A stretch of 64,000 nt of DNA from Achromobacter kerstersii (GTDB taxonomy: Bacteria > Pseudomonadota > Gammaproteobacteria > Burkholderiales > Burkholderiaceae_B): positions 310,001-374,000 of the forward strand of contig NZ_CADIJQ010000006.1 in NCBI RefSeq assembly GCF_902859595.1. The letters run 5' to 3'. A program made the translations under genes and the position numbers. The notes beneath the pieces are model-generated. The model was not told the origin of the DNA and ran no database searches. It worked only from the letters and a program-made list of their open reading frames with translations. Below, in pieces: positions 47,067 to 58,616 of this stretch (position 1 is the first letter of the stretch; every line of letters starts with the position of its first letter).

Positions 47067-47875
47067 CGCCGCCCATCGCGACCGCCAGCCAACCGCTGGT
47101 GCAGCCCCGCCTGGACGCGGGCTCCGGCTTTCCGACCCTGCTGCGCAAGGAATTGCTGCGCTTCTGGAAGGTCGGTTTTCAGACCATTGCCGCGCCCGTC
47201 ATTACGGCGTTGCTGTACCTGCTGGTCTTTGCGCATGTGCTGGAAGGGCGCTTGATGGTCTATGGCACCGTGCCGTACACCGCGTTCCTGATCCCCGGCC
47301 TCATGATGATGAGCATGCTGCAGAACGCATTCGCCAACCCGTCTTCATCACTGATCCAAAGCCGCATCACGGGCAATCTTGTCTTCATGCTGCTGCCGCC
47401 GCTGTCGCACCGCGACATCTTCGGCGCCTTCGTGCTGGCGGCCGTGGTGCGCGGCCTTACCGTTGGCCTGTTCGTGTGGTTCGTGGCGCTGTGCTTTGTG
47501 TCGCTGGTGCCCGAAAACCCGATGTGGCTGCTGGTCTTCGCGGTGCTGTCCTGCGGCATCATGGCTGTGCTGGGCGTGGTCGCGGGCCTGTGGTCTGAAA
47601 AGTTCGACCAGCTGGCCGCCTTCCAGAATTTCCTGATCATGCCCGCGACCTTCCTGTCCGGCGTGTTCTATTCCATTCACACCTTGCCGCCTTTCTGGCA
47701 AAGCGTGTCCCACTGGAACCCCATCTTCTACGCCATCGACGGCTTCCGCTACGGATTCTTCTCGGTGTCGGACGTCTCGCCGTGGCGCAGCCTGGCAGTC
47801 GTGACGGGGGTGTTCCTGGCGCTATCGCTTTATGCACTGCGGCTTCTGGCCAGCGGCTACAAACTCAGGAATTGA
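47063..47875 (+). CDS. ABC-2 type exporter permease (YadH-like)
   Basis: A 270-residue permease with six predicted helices. The conserved FPTLLRKELLRFWKVGFQT start, FLIPGLMMMSMLQNAFANPS and the C-terminal FLIMPATFLSGVFYSIHTLP and WNPIFYAIDGFRYGFF segments place it in the ABC-2 family close to YadH. It overlaps the ATPase gene by four bases, and the BolA-type gene follows after five bases. Confidence 0.93.
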   Translation: MTPPIATASQPLVQPRLDAGSGFPTLLRKELLRFWKVGFQTIAAPVITALLYLLVFAHVLEGRLMVYGTVPYTAFLIPGLMMMSMLQNAFANPSSSLIQSRITGNLVFMLLPPLSHRDIFGAFVLAAVVRGLTVGLFVWFVALCFVSLVPENPMWLLVFAVLSCGIMAVLGVVAGLWSEKFDQLAAFQNFLIMPATFLSGVFYSIHTLPPFWQSVSHWNPIFYAIDGFRYGFFSVSDVSPWRSLAVVTGVFLALSLYALRLLASGYKLRN

Positions 47876-47880
47876 CGTCC

Positions 47881-49394
<1,514 letters not shown>

Positions 49395-49404
49395 AAAGTA
49401 ATAG

Positions 49405-49517
49405 CCCCCACGCTGCGCCTTCGGCTTGCTGCCCCCCGAGGGGGCTGCCCCGCCTTGGGGCGGCCCGGCGGCGAAGCTGCCCCCACACTGCGTCTTCGGC
49501 TTGCTGCCCCCCGAGCG
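49405..49517. repeat. Two-copy REP-like element between murA and hisG
   Basis: A unit beginning CCCCCACGCTGCG and running through CTTCGGCTTGCTGCCCCCCG appears at 49405 and again at 49480 with few changes, 75 bases apart. Between the copies, GCCCCC-CGA-GGGGGC (49431-49445) and GCCCC-GCCTT-GGGGC (49447-49461) form perfect hairpins. The look is that of the dispersed GC-rich palindromic repeats of Achromobacter/Bordetella genomes. It fills almost the whole 151-base gap and may separate murA from the his operon by termination or mRNA processing. Confidence 0.75.
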
Positions 49518-49545
49518 GGTCCGTTCGTTTTAAGGCGGCTGTGCA

Positions 49546-50220
49546 ATGAACGATGCCACGACGAAGCCCCTGACCCTGGCACTGTCCAAGGGCCGGATTT
49601 TTGAAGAAACCATGCCGCTGCTGGCTGAAGCCGGCATCGAAGTGACCGAGAGCCCGGAAAGCTCGCGCAAACTGATCCTGCCGACCAGCGACCCAGGCCT
49701 GCGCCTGATCATCGTGCGCGCCTCCGACGTGCCGACCTACGTGCAGTACGGCGCGGCCGACCTGGGCATCGCGGGCAAAGACGTGCTGATCGAGCACGCC
49801 AAGGAACAGCCCGGCGGCCTGTATCAGCCCATCGACCTGAACATCGCCAAGTGCCGCCTGGCCGTGGCCGTGCGCAACGGCTTTGACTACGAAGGCGCCG
49901 TGCACCAAGGCGCGCGCCTGCGCGTGGCCACGAAGTACGTGCACTCAGCCCGTGAACACTTTGCGGCAAAGGGTGTGTACGTGGACATCATCAAGCTGTA
50001 TGGTTCGATGGAACTGGCGCCGCTCGTGGGCTTGGCCGACTGCATCGTGGACTTGGTGTCCACCGGCGGCACGCTGCGCGCCAACGACCTGGTCGCGGTG
50101 GAAGACGTCATGCCGATCTCATCGCGCCTGATCGTCAACCAGGCCGCACTGAAGACCCGCGGCGCCCGCCTGCAACCCTTGCTGGACGCCTTCGAAAGAG
50201 CCGCCTCCCGCAACGCCTGA
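49546..50220 (+). CDS. hisG: ATP phosphoribosyltransferase, short (catalytic) form
   Basis: First step of histidine synthesis: ATP plus PRPP to phosphoribosyl-ATP. At 224 residues it is the short form, lacking the regulatory ACT-like domain, and therefore needs HisZ, which is not in this window. Conserved: [18 protein letters not shown], the [11 protein letters not shown] segment and the PRPP-binding loop [18 protein letters not shown]. It opens the his gene run. Confidence 0.97.
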   Translation: MNDATTKPLTLALSKGRIFEETMPLLAEAGIEVTESPESSRKLILPTSDPGLRLIIVRASDVPTYVQYGAADLGIAGKDVLIEHAKEQPGGLYQPIDLNIAKCRLAVAVRNGFDYEGAVHQGARLRVATKYVHSAREHFAAKGVYVDIIKLYGSMELAPLVGLADCIVDLVSTGGTLRANDLVAVEDVMPISSRLIVNQAALKTRGARLQPLLDAFERAASRNA

Positions 50221-50274
50221 CCCCCGCCCGCCGCGATGCCGCGGCGGCCGCTTTCTGCTTTGCTCCATGACGCC

Positions 50275-51579
50275 ATGGCCCTGATCAATCGTCTCGACTC
50301 CCGCGATCCCGGATTCAAATCCGCCCTGTCCAAGCTGCTGGCCTTCGAGGCCGCCGAGGACGAGTCCATCGACCGCGCCGCCGCCGGCATTCTGGCCGAC
50401 GTGCGCACCCGCGGCGACGCCGCGCTGGTGGAATACACGCAGCGCTTTGACCGCATGCCCGCCGCATCGGCCGACACGCTGGAAATTCCCAAGGCCGACT
50501 GGCATGCCGCGCTGGCCGCGCTGCCCGCCGCCACGCGCAACGCGCTGGAAGCCGCCGCCGACCGCGTGCGCAGCTACCACGAACGCCAGCGCGCCGAGAC
50601 CTGGACGTACACCGACGCCGAAGGCACCTTGCTGGGCCAGCAGGTCACGCCGCTTGACCGCGTGGGCCTGTACGTGCCGGGCGGCAAGGCCGCGTACCCG
50701 TCGTCAGTGCTGATGAACGCCATTCCGGCAAAGGTCGCGGGCGTGCCTGAATTGATCATGGTCACGCCCACGCCCGACGGCGTGCGCAACCCCATCGTGC
50801 TGGCCGCGGCCGCCATTGGCGGCGTGGACCGCGTGTTCGCCATCGGCGGCGCGCAAGCCGTGGGCGCGCTGGCCTATGGCACCGATACCGTTCCCGCCGT
50901 GGACAAGATCGTCGGCCCGGGCAACGCCTACGTCGCCGCCGCCAAGCGCCGCGTGTTCGGCGTGGTGGGCATCGACATGATCGCCGGCCCCAGCGAAATT
51001 CTGGTCATCTGTGACGGCAAGACGCCGGCCGACTGGATCGCCATGGACTTGTTCTCGCAAGCCGAGCACGACGAACTGGCGCAATCCATCCTGCTGTGCC
51101 CGGACGCCGCCTTCATTGAAGAAGTGGAAGCCGCCATCGCACGCCTGTTGCCCACGATGCCGCGCGCCGACATTCTGCGCGTCAGCCTGGCCAACCGCGG
51201 CGCGCTGATCCAGGTCCAAAGCCTGGAAGAAGCCTGCGAGATCGCCAATGACATCGCCCCCGAGCACTTGGAAATTTCCACCGAACAACCCGAAATCTGG
51301 ACGGCCAAGATCCGCCACGCTGGCGCGATTTTCATGGGCCGCTTCAGCTCGGAATCGCTGGGCGATTACTGCGCGGGTCCCAACCACGTGCTGCCCACGT
51401 CGCGCACGGCCCGCTTTTCGTCGCCGCTGGGCGTGTACGACTTCCAGAAGCGTTCGAGCCTGATCCAGGTTTCGCACCAAGGCGCGCAAACGCTGGGCCG
51501 CATCGCCGCCGAACTGGCGCTGGGCGAGGGCCTGCAAGCCCACGCCGCCAGCGCCCAGTACCGGATCGACAAGCCATGA
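50275..51579 (+). CDS. hisD: Histidinol dehydrogenase
   Basis: Oxidises L-histidinol to L-histidine in two NAD+-dependent steps using a zinc site. The 434-residue length from ATG 50275 ([14 protein letters not shown]) equals the E. coli enzyme; an ATG at 50236 is rejected. [52 protein letters not shown] and the zinc/active-site [14 protein letters not shown] and GPNHVLPT motifs are all present. It overlaps hisC by ATGA. Confidence 0.98.
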   Translation: MALINRLDSRDPGFKSALSKLLAFEAAEDESIDRAAAGILADVRTRGDAALVEYTQRFDRMPAASADTLEIPKADWHAALAALPAATRNALEAAADRVRSYHERQRAETWTYTDAEGTLLGQQVTPLDRVGLYVPGGKAAYPSSVLMNAIPAKVAGVPELIMVTPTPDGVRNPIVLAAAAIGGVDRVFAIGGAQAVGALAYGTDTVPAVDKIVGPGNAYVAAAKRRVFGVVGIDMIAGPSEILVICDGKTPADWIAMDLFSQAEHDELAQSILLCPDAAFIEEVEAAIARLLPTMPRADILRVSLANRGALIQVQSLEEACEIANDIAPEHLEISTEQPEIWTAKIRHAGAIFMGRFSSESLGDYCAGPNHVLPTSRTARFSSPLGVYDFQKRSSLIQVSHQGAQTLGRIAAELALGEGLQAHAASAQYRIDKP

Positions 51580-52682
51580 GCGCGGCCCCGGCGGCAGACG
51601 TCGCTGGCCGCATCCAGGGCACGGTTCGCGCCGACATCCGCGAACTGGCCGCGTACCCGGTCGCCCACGCTGAAGGCTGTATCAAGCTGGACGCGATGGA
51701 ATGCCCGTACGAGCTGCCAGAAGTGGTGCGCGACGACATCGCGCGCGCCGTGCGCGACACGCCGCTGAACCGCTATCCCGCCGCCGACCTCACCGCCTTG
51801 CAACAGGCGGTGAAGGCCGGCTTTGGCGTACCGGACGCGGCCGACGTGCTGTTTGGCAACGGCTCTGACGAGCTCATCCACATCATCGTGCAGGCATGCT
51901 GCGAACCCGGCGACGTGGTGATGTCACCGTGGCCGTCGTTCGTCTATTTCGATATGGCGGCGCGCTTCGATCACGCCCGTTTCGTGGGCGTGCCGCTGAC
52001 GGCCGACCTGACGCTGGATCTGCCGGCCATGCTGGCCGCCATCCGCGAACACCAGCCCAAGGTGGTGTTCCTGGCGGTGCCCAACAACCCCACGGGCGGG
52101 ATCTGGTCCGACGCCGACGTGCAGGCGATCGTCAACGCCGCGCCCGGCCTGGTGGTGCTGGACGAGGCCTATCAGCCCTTTGCCGACCGCAGCTGGATGC
52201 CCGAGGTGCTGGACGCGTCCAACGTCGTCGTCATGCGCACGGTGTCCAAGATTGGCCTGGCGGGCCTGCGCTTCGGCTATCTGGCCGGCCACCCCGCCTG
52301 GATCGCCGAACTGAACAAGGTGCGCCCGCCCTACAACCTGGACGTGCTGACGCAAGCCACGCTGATGACGGTGCTGCGCCACAAGAACGTGCTGGACGAG
52401 CAGGCTGCGCGCCTGCGCGCCGACCGCGCACCACTGGCCGCGGCATTGGCCGCCTTGCCCGGCGTCAGGGTATTCCCTTCCGCCGGCAACTTCGTACTCG
52501 CCCGCTTTTCCGGCAAGCTGGACGGCAACGCCGTGCATCTTGCGCTGAAAACGCGCAAAATATTGATTCGTAACTTCTCCAACGCCCATCCGCTCCTGGC
52601 GAACTGCCTGCGCATCTCGGTGGGCGCCCCGGCCGAGAACGCCGCCTTGCTGGCTGCCTTGCAAGAGATTTTGAGTGCTTAA
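51576..52682 (+). CDS. hisC: Histidinol-phosphate aminotransferase
   Basis: A 368-residue PLP enzyme that transaminates imidazole-acetol phosphate to histidinol phosphate. [58 protein letters not shown] and [13 protein letters not shown] are typical. The PLP lysine is in [18 protein letters not shown]. It starts within the hisD stop codon and ends one base before hisB. Confidence 0.97.
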   Translation: MSAAPAADVAGRIQGTVRADIRELAAYPVAHAEGCIKLDAMECPYELPEVVRDDIARAVRDTPLNRYPAADLTALQQAVKAGFGVPDAADVLFGNGSDELIHIIVQACCEPGDVVMSPWPSFVYFDMAARFDHARFVGVPLTADLTLDLPAMLAAIREHQPKVVFLAVPNNPTGGIWSDADVQAIVNAAPGLVVLDEAYQPFADRSWMPEVLDASNVVVMRTVSKIGLAGLRFGYLAGHPAWIAELNKVRPPYNLDVLTQATLMTVLRHKNVLDEQAARLRADRAPLAAALAALPGVRVFPSAGNFVLARFSGKLDGNAVHLALKTRKILIRNFSNAHPLLANCLRISVGAPAENAALLAALQEILSA

Positions 52683-52683
52683 C

Positions 52684-53271
52684 ATGCGTACCGCAGAAAT
52701 CACCCGCAACACCAACGAAACCCGCATCCGCGTGGCCATCAACATTGATGGCACCGGCAAGCAGACCATCGACACGGGCGTGCCCTTCCTGGACCACATG
52801 CTGGACCAGATCGCGCGCCACGGCCTGATCGACCTGGACATCAAGGCCGAAGGCGATCTGCACATCGATGCGCATCACACGGTGGAAGACGTGGGTATCA
52901 CGCTGGGCATGGCGATCGCCAAGGCCGTGGGCACCAAGGCCGGCCTGCGCCGCTACGGCCACGCCTACGTGCCGCTGGACGAAGCGCTGTCGCGCGTCGT
53001 GGTGGACTTCTCGGGCCGCCCCGGCCTGGAATATCACATCCCGTTCACCCGCGCCCACATCGGCAATTTCGATGTCGACCTGACGCGTGAATTCTTCCAG
53101 GGCCTGGTCAACCACGCGCTGATCACGCTGCACATCGACAACCTGCGCGGTTTCAACGCCCACCATCAGGCCGAAACCGTGTTCAAGGCCTGTGGCCGCG
53201 CGCTGCGCATGGCCATGGAAGTCGACCCGCGCATGGGCGATGTCGTGCCCTCGACCAAAGGCGTGCTGTGA
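52684..53271 (+). CDS. hisB: Imidazoleglycerol-phosphate dehydratase
   Basis: A 195-residue monofunctional HisB, without the histidinol-phosphate phosphatase domain found in enterobacteria. The manganese-binding histidine motifs are visible: [23 protein letters not shown] and [17 protein letters not shown]. The separate histidinol phosphatase this organism needs is not in the window. It starts one base after the hisC stop. Confidence 0.97.
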   Translation: MRTAEITRNTNETRIRVAINIDGTGKQTIDTGVPFLDHMLDQIARHGLIDLDIKAEGDLHIDAHHTVEDVGITLGMAIAKAVGTKAGLRRYGHAYVPLDEALSRVVVDFSGRPGLEYHIPFTRAHIGNFDVDLTREFFQGLVNHALITLHIDNLRGFNAHHQAETVFKACGRALRMAMEVDPRMGDVVPSTKGVL

Positions 53272-53319
53272 CGTTCCGCTCACTCCCGTCCGCGTAATCC
53301 TCGCACCAGGCAGAAAGAA

Positions 53320-54018
53320 GTGACCACTATCGCCATCGTCGACTATGGAATGGGCAATTTCCACTCCGTCGCACGCGCCTTGACGTTCGCCGCCCCCGAT
53401 GCGGACATCCGCATCTGCAACCAGCCCCAAGACATCGACGCCGCTGACCGCGTGGTGTTTCCCGGGCAGGGCGCCATGGCGGACTGCATGCGCACCCTGA
53501 ATGAATCCGGCCTGCGCGAAGCCGTCGTGCGCGCCGCCCGCAACAAGCCCCTGCTGGGCGTGTGTGTGGGCGAGCAGATGCTGTTCGACTCGTCTGAAGA
53601 AGGCGGCACGTCGTGCCTGGGCCTGTTCCCCGGCGTCGTGCGCCGCTTTTCAGGCCCGCGCTTTGCCGACCTGATCCCCGCCGACGACGAAGCCTGCCTG
53701 GCCGACACCGGCGCCGCAGGCCTGGCCGACACCCGCCCCGAACGCCTGAAAGTTCCGCACATGGGATGGAACAAAGTGCGCCAGACGCGCTCTCATCCCA
53801 TCTGGGACGGCATTCCGGACGACACGCATTTCTATTTCGTCCATAGTTATTACGCCGATCCGGATGATTCCGGCCTGATTGTTGGTGAAACCGATTATGG
53901 CGTCGCCTTTACCTGCGCAGTGGCGGCAGCTAACATTTTCGCGGTGCAGTTCCACCCCGAAAAGAGCGCCGAACACGGTTTGCGCCTGTATCGCAATTTT
54001 GTAGACTGGCAGCCGTAG
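53320..54018 (+). CDS. hisH: Imidazole glycerol phosphate synthase glutaminase subunit
   Basis: Releases ammonia from glutamine and channels it to HisF. At 232 residues it is longer than usual (about 200-215) because of an insertion of about 20 residues around [20 protein letters not shown], near residue 125-145. The triad is visible: nucleophile in [19 protein letters not shown], then His and Glu in [12 protein letters not shown]. The start is GTG at 53320. Confidence 0.96.
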   Translation: MTTIAIVDYGMGNFHSVARALTFAAPDADIRICNQPQDIDAADRVVFPGQGAMADCMRTLNESGLREAVVRAARNKPLLGVCVGEQMLFDSSEEGGTSCLGLFPGVVRRFSGPRFADLIPADDEACLADTGAAGLADTRPERLKVPHMGWNKVRQTRSHPIWDGIPDDTHFYFVHSYYADPDDSGLIVGETDYGVAFTCAVAAANIFAVQFHPEKSAEHGLRLYRNFVDWQP

Positions 54019-54075
54019 GCCTCGCGTCCACGTGCTCCAGCCCATTCAACCCCTCTTTCTTTTTTGCTGCCCACC

Positions 54076-54816
54076 ATGCTGCTGATCCCCGCCATCGATC
54101 TCAAAGACGGGCGCTGCGTGCGCCTGCGCCAGGGTGACCTGGACGATGCAACGGTGTTCTCCGAAGACCCCGCCGCCATGGCCACCCGTTGGCTCGACCA
54201 AGGCGCGCGCCGCCTGCATCTGGTCGACTTGAACGGCGCCGTTGCCGGCAAGCCGAAGAACGAAGCGCCCATCAAGGCCATTCTGGACGCTGTCGGCGAC
54301 GACATCCCCGTCCAGATCGGCGGCGGCATTCGCGACCTCGACACCATCGAACGCTACCTTGACGCCGGCATCTCCTACGTGATCATCGGCACCGCCGCGG
54401 TCAAGAACCCGGGCTTCCTGCAAGACGCCTGCGGCGCTTTCCCCGGCCAGATCATCGTTGGCCTGGACGCCCGCGACGGCAAGATCGCCACCGACGGCTG
54501 GAGCAAGCTGACCCGCCACGACGTGCTGGATCTGGCCAAGAAGTTCGAAGACTACGGCTGCGAAGCCATCATCTACACCGACATCGGCCGTGACGGCATG
54601 CTGTCGGGCGTCAACGTCGAAGCCACGGTCCGCCTGGCCCAACACGTGCGCATTCCCGTGTACGCCTCGGGCGGCATCGCCGGCATCCAGGACATCGAAG
54701 CCCTGTGCGCCGTCGAAGAAGAGGGCGTCGAAGGCGCCATTCTGGGCCGCAGCATCTACGAAGGCACGCTCGACTTCCAGGCAGCCCAGGCTCGCGCCGA
54801 CGAATTGGCAAAATGA
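54076..54816 (+). CDS. hisA: ProFAR isomerase
   Basis: A 246-residue TIM barrel that performs the Amadori rearrangement of ProFAR to [25 protein letters not shown] is the standard start with the catalytic Asp8. [37 protein letters not shown] (second Asp) and [15 protein letters not shown] follow. ATG at 54076 is chosen over 54064. It overlaps hisF by ATGA. Confidence 0.98.
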   Translation: MLLIPAIDLKDGRCVRLRQGDLDDATVFSEDPAAMATRWLDQGARRLHLVDLNGAVAGKPKNEAPIKAILDAVGDDIPVQIGGGIRDLDTIERYLDAGISYVIIGTAAVKNPGFLQDACGAFPGQIIVGLDARDGKIATDGWSKLTRHDVLDLAKKFEDYGCEAIIYTDIGRDGMLSGVNVEATVRLAQHVRIPVYASGGIAGIQDIEALCAVEEEGVEGAILGRSIYEGTLDFQAAQARADELAK

Positions 54817-55637
54817 CCACCTCCAGCAGCACCCCCGGGGCCGGCGCGCCCGTTCAAAGCGCGCTGACCCGCCGCATCATTCCCTGCCTTGACGTGACCG
54901 CAGGCCGCGTCGTCAAGGGCGTGAACTTCGTCAACCTGCTCGACGCGGGCGACCCCGTCGAGATCGCCCGCCGCTATAACGAGCAGGGCGCAGACGAACT
55001 CACGTTCCTGGACATCACCGCGACCAGCGACGGCCGCGATCTGATCCTGCCCATCATCGAGCAGGTAGCGTCGCAAGTCTTCATCCCGTTGACGGTGGGT
55101 GGCGGCGTGCGCCAGGTGTCGGACATCCAGCGTCTGCTGAATGCCGGCGCCGACAAGATCAGCATCAACAGCGCTGCCGTGGCCAATCCGGAGCTGGTTC
55201 GCGCCGCTTCTGATTACCACGGCTCGCAATGCGTGGTGGTCGCCATCGACGCGCGCCGCGTGTCGGCGGCGGGCGAACCCGCGCGCTGGGAAGTCTTCAC
55301 GCACGGCGGCCGCAAGGCGACCGGGCTGGACGCCGTGGCGTGGGCGCGCCGCATGGCCGCCTACGGCGCGGGTGAAATTCTGCTGACCAGCATGGACCGC
55401 GACGGCACCAAGTCGGGCTTCGACCTGGAACTGACGCGCGCGGTGTCGGACGCCGTGCCCGTGCCCGTCATCGCCTCGGGCGGCGTGGGCAACCTGCAGC
55501 ACTTGGCCGATGGCGTCACTACCGGCCGCGCCAGCGCCGTGCTGGCCGCCAGCATCTTCCACTTCGGCCAACACACCGTTGGCGAATGCAAGCGCTTCAT
55601 GGCCGAGCAAGGCATTGCCGTAAGACTGGATACCTGA
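54813..55637 (+). CDS. hisF: Imidazole glycerol phosphate synthase cyclase subunit
   Basis: Joins ammonia from HisH to PRFAR, giving imidazole glycerol phosphate and AICAR. The 274-residue TIM barrel has a non-conserved N-terminal extension of about 18 residues before [20 protein letters not shown] (catalytic Asp). [35 protein letters not shown] and [19 protein letters not shown] (second Asp) follow. Confidence 0.98.
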   Translation: MTTSSSTPGAGAPVQSALTRRIIPCLDVTAGRVVKGVNFVNLLDAGDPVEIARRYNEQGADELTFLDITATSDGRDLILPIIEQVASQVFIPLTVGGGVRQVSDIQRLLNAGADKISINSAAVANPELVRAASDYHGSQCVVVAIDARRVSAAGEPARWEVFTHGGRKATGLDAVAWARRMAAYGAGEILLTSMDRDGTKSGFDLELTRAVSDAVPVPVIASGGVGNLQHLADGVTTGRASAVLAASIFHFGQHTVGECKRFMAEQGIAVRLDT

Positions 55638-55639
55638 AC

Positions 55640-56044
55640 ATGAGCACTGAACCCGCCTGGATGGCCGACGTCGTCTTCGACGAAAACGGCCTGATCCCCG
55701 CCATCGCCCAAGACGCCGAAAACGGCCAGATCATGATGGTGGCCTGGATGAACCGCGAAGCGCTCGCCGAAACCGCCGCCACCGGGCGCGCCGTGTATTT
55801 CTCGCGGTCGCGCAAACGCCTGTGGCGCAAGGGCGAGGAATCCGGCCACATCCAGGAAGTGCATGAACTGCGCCTGGACTGTGACGGCGATGTCATCCTG
55901 CTGAAAATCCACCAGGAAGGCGGCATTGCCTGCCACACCGGCCGCGCCAGCTGCTTTTACCGCCGCCTTGAAGGCCAGACGGACCAGGCGTCGTGGGTAA
56001 CGGTGGACCCGGTGCTCAAAGACCCGGAAATGATCTACAAATGA
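55640..56044 (+). CDS. hisI: Phosphoribosyl-AMP cyclohydrolase
   Basis: A 134-residue zinc enzyme that opens the adenine ring of PR-AMP. Motifs: [51 protein letters not shown] and the zinc cysteines in [12 protein letters not shown]. It is separate from hisE, unlike the fused HisIE of enterobacteria. It overlaps hisE by ATGA. Confidence 0.97.
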   Translation: MSTEPAWMADVVFDENGLIPAIAQDAENGQIMMVAWMNREALAETAATGRAVYFSRSRKRLWRKGEESGHIQEVHELRLDCDGDVILLKIHQEGGIACHTGRASCFYRRLEGQTDQASWVTVDPVLKDPEMIYK

Positions 56045-56391
56045 CCGATCAAACCCTTAGCGCCGCCGACATCCTGGCGCGCATCGCCGACACGCTGGAA
56101 ACCCGCCGCCCGGAAAATGGCGGCGACCCCACGGCCTCGTATTCCGCCAAGCTGCTGGCCAAAGGCCCCGATTCCTTCCTGAAGAAGATCGGCGAAGAAG
56201 CCACAGAACTGGTCATGGCCGCGAAAGACGGCGTGCCGGACCGCATCGTCAGCGAAACCGCCGACCTGTGGTTCCACTGCCTGGTCGCGCTGACGCACTT
56301 CAACCTGCGGCCGGAAGACGTGCTGGCCGAACTGGCCCGCCGCGAAGGCCTGTCGGGCCTGGCGGAAAAGGCCAGCCGCCCCAAAGACTGA
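56041..56391 (+). CDS. hisE: Phosphoribosyl-ATP pyrophosphatase
   Basis: A 116-residue helical MazG-like hydrolase that converts PR-ATP to PR-AMP. It has [20 protein letters not shown], the metal-binding [13 protein letters not shown] and [13 protein letters not shown]. It starts in the hisI stop codon and is followed after 17 bases by hinT. Confidence 0.97.
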   Translation: MTDQTLSAADILARIADTLETRRPENGGDPTASYSAKLLAKGPDSFLKKIGEEATELVMAAKDGVPDRIVSETADLWFHCLVALTHFNLRPEDVLAELARREGLSGLAEKASRPKD

Positions 56392-56408
56392 CCACGGAGC
56401 CCGGAAAC

Positions 56409-56777
56409 ATGAGCGACAACTGTCTTTTCTGCAAGATCGCCGCTGGCGACATCCCGTCCAAGAAGGTCTACGAGGACGAGGACTTTGTTGCATTCCACGA
56501 TATCAATCCGGCAGCACCGGTACATTTGCTGCTGATCCCTCGACGTCATGTCACATCCATGCAGGATATTACGGGCGAGGACGCAGGTTGGTTGGGTAGA
56601 ATGATGTCGTTGGCGCCGCGGCTAGCAGCCGAAAACGGTTGCCGTCCGGGCCCTGATGGCGGATTTCGCATCATGATCAACTCTGGCGTCGAAGGCGGCC
56701 AGGAAGTCCCGCATCTGCATTTCCACATCATTGGCGGCTCGCGACCCTGGAAAGGACGCGTGGCCCCCACCGCGTAA
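56409..56777 (+). CDS. hinT: HIT-family purine nucleoside phosphoramidase (HinT)
   Basis: A 122-residue histidine-triad protein that hydrolyses adenosine phosphoramidates. The start [20 protein letters not shown] and the triad in [11 protein letters not shown] are diagnostic. CxxC near the N-terminus (CLFC) is present. ATG at 56409 follows CGGAAAC. It is probably transcribed together with hisE and tatA. Confidence 0.96.
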   Translation: MSDNCLFCKIAAGDIPSKKVYEDEDFVAFHDINPAAPVHLLLIPRRHVTSMQDITGEDAGWLGRMMSLAPRLAAENGCRPGPDGGFRIMINSGVEGGQEVPHLHFHIIGGSRPWKGRVAPTA

Positions 56778-56791
56778 TTCGGAGAAACATC

Positions 56792-57019
56792 ATGGGTAGT
56801 TTCAGCATTTGGCATTGGTTGGTCGTTCTGGTCATCGTGGCGCTGATTTTCGGCACCAAGAAACTGCGCAACATCGGCTCGGACCTGGGCGGCGCAGTGA
56901 AGGGTTTCAAGGAAGGCATGAAGGACGCCAACGGCGAAAAGCCGGCTGACCCGATCGCGCAGCAGCGCGTGTCCGGCGAAACCATCGACGTGCAGGCCAA
57001 GGAAAAGACCAACTCCTGA
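56792..57019 (+). CDS. tatA: Sec-independent translocase component TatA
   Basis: A 75-residue pore-forming subunit. [20 protein letters not shown] contains the single N-terminal helix; [20 protein letters not shown] is the amphipathic helix, followed by a short polar tail. It lies fourteen bases after hinT. Confidence 0.97.
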   Translation: MGSFSIWHWLVVLVIVALIFGTKKLRNIGSDLGGAVKGFKEGMKDANGEKPADPIAQQRVSGETIDVQAKEKTNS

Positions 57020-57091
57020 GCTCCCGCTCGTCTCCCGGGCCAGCCCTGAACGGGCCGGCCCTTATTGCTTCAATTCCCGAGCGGCCGTCGA

Positions 57092-57745
57092 ATGTTTGAT
57101 GTCAGCCTCACTGAACTGATGGTGATCGGCGTCGTCGCCTTGATCGTCATTGGCCCCGAACGCCTGCCCAAAGTAGCCCGCACCGTCGGCCACCTGCTTG
57201 GGCGCGCGCAGCGTTACGTCAACGACGTGAAGTCCGATATCCAGCGCGAAATCGAACTCGATGAACTGCGCAAGTTCAAAACCGAAATGGAAGACGCCGC
57301 GCAAGGTGTGCAGCAATCGCTGAACGACACGCATGCGTCGCTGCAAGAACCCGTGCAGCAATTCCGCGCCGAACTCGACGAAGTGGCCCGTGAAGCCAGC
57401 GGCAAGGCCGCGCCGGTGATCGTGGGTGACGCGTCAGTCGGGGACGCCTCAGTCGGTAACGCCTCCACCGCCCCCGCCGAAGCCGCCCGCACCATCGCGC
57501 CGCCAGGGCAGAATCACAGCCTGGATCTGGACCTGCCTGCCGTATCCGAACCCCGCCCCGCTGCTGCCATCTCGGCTTCTGCTGCCGCTCCGGCTACCGT
57601 CCGGGCGTCCGCGACGGGTCCGGTTCACGGGCCCGTTATCGCGCCGGCCGCATCCCAACAACCCGCCCCGGCGCCTCGCGCGCCCCAGGCTGACGACGCT
57701 GCGCTCGCCGCCAAGCCCGTCCCGCCCTCCGGAACACCGACGTGA
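57092..57745 (+). CDS. tatB: Sec-independent translocase component TatB
   Basis: A 217-residue receptor subunit that works with TatC in recognising twin-arginine signals. MFDVSLTELMVIGVVALIVI, GPERLPKVARTVGHLLGRAQ and the following helical region are typical. The C-terminal about 100 residues are Ala/Pro-rich and contain a short tandem repeat (GDASVGDASVGNAST, near residue 120). It overlaps tatC by four bases. Confidence 0.96.
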   Translation: MFDVSLTELMVIGVVALIVIGPERLPKVARTVGHLLGRAQRYVNDVKSDIQREIELDELRKFKTEMEDAAQGVQQSLNDTHASLQEPVQQFRAELDEVAREASGKAAPVIVGDASVGDASVGNASTAPAEAARTIAPPGQNHSLDLDLPAVSEPRPAAAISASAAAPATVRASATGPVHGPVIAPAASQQPAPAPRAPQADDAALAAKPVPPSGTPT

Positions 57746-58533
57746 CCCAGGACGCCTCCCAAGAAGAAGGCCAGCAAGAGACCTTCATCTCTCACCTGGT
57801 TGAATTGCGCACCCGTCTGCTGCGCGCCGTAGGCGCCGTGGTGGCTGTGTTCATTGTGCTGTTCATCTACCCGGGCGCATCGGCCATCTATGACGTGCTG
57901 GCGGCGCCCATGCTGGCCTCGCTGCCCGAAGGCACGCGCATGATCGCCACCGGCGTCATCACGCCGTTCATGGTGCCCGTCAAGGTCACGATGATGGCCG
58001 CCTTCATCGTGGCGCTGCCCGTCGTGCTGTACCAGGCCTGGGCCTTTGTTGCGCCCGGCCTGTACCGCCACGAAAAGCGCCTGGCGCTGCCGCTGATCAT
58101 CTCCAGCACCTTCCTGTTCATCGCGGGCATGGCGTTCTGCTATTTCGTGGTGTTCCGCACGGTGTTCCACTTCATCGCCACGTTCGCACCGCAATCCATC
58201 ACGCCGGCGCCGGACATCGAGGCCTATCTGAGCTTCGTGATGACGATGTTCATGGCCTTCGGCATCACCTTCGAAGTGCCGGTGGCCGTGGTGTTGCTGG
58301 TGAAGATGGGCATTGTTGAACTGTCCAAGCTGAGGTCGGCGCGAGGCTATGTCGTGGTCGGCGCCTTCATCATCGCCGCCGTGGTCACGCCGCCAGATGT
58401 GGTCAGCCAGTTCATGCTGGCCGTGCCGCTGTGCCTGCTGTACGAAGTGGGGCTGATCTGCGCCCGCATGGTGCAGCCCAAGGCGGGCGCGGCTGAAGAG
58501 GCTGGTTCCGATTCGCTGACCGAGCGCCATTAA
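57742..58533 (+). CDS. tatC: Sec-independent translocase component TatC
   Basis: The 263-residue, six-helix signal-recognition core of the Tat system. FISHLVELRTRLLRAVGAVV, the LPVVLYQAWAFVAPGLYRHE segment (with the conserved Glu of YRHEK) and ITFEVPVAVVLLVKMGIVE are canonical. The start is GTG at 57742 inside the tatB stop. A hairpin follows at 58543. Confidence 0.97.
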   Translation: MTQDASQEEGQQETFISHLVELRTRLLRAVGAVVAVFIVLFIYPGASAIYDVLAAPMLASLPEGTRMIATGVITPFMVPVKVTMMAAFIVALPVVLYQAWAFVAPGLYRHEKRLALPLIISSTFLFIAGMAFCYFVVFRTVFHFIATFAPQSITPAPDIEAYLSFVMTMFMAFGITFEVPVAVVLLVKMGIVELSKLRSARGYVVVGAFIIAAVVTPPDVVSQFMLAVPLCLLYEVGLICARMVQPKAGAAEEAGSDSLTERH

Positions 58534-58542
58534 GACAGCCCC

Positions 58543-58561
58543 GGCCGTCACCGCGACGGCC
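58543..58561 (+). terminator. Hairpin after tatC
   Basis: GGCCGTC-accgc-GACGGCC, a perfect 7-bp GC-rich stem ten bases past the tatC stop, followed by AATATAGG rather than a T run. It is probably the operon's 3' end, possibly Rho-assisted. Confidence 0.5.
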
Positions 58562-58581
58562 AATATAGGACTGTTTCACTC

Positions 58582-58614
58582 TTGCCGGGACATGGCTGCA
58601 AACCTACATTGCAG
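58582..58614 (+). promoter_or_regulatory. Promoter and overlapping operator dyad of a leaderless XRE gene
   Basis: TTGCCG (58582-58587), a 17-base spacer and TACATT (58605-58610) put the expected start of transcription at 58616-58617, which is the ATG itself. The dyad CTGCAA-N7-TTGCAG (58596-58614) covers the -10 and the space where a ribosome site would be. No Shine-Dalgarno sequence is present. The arrangement resembles an autoregulated, leaderless phage-type repressor. Confidence 0.55.
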
Positions 58615-58616
58615 AC

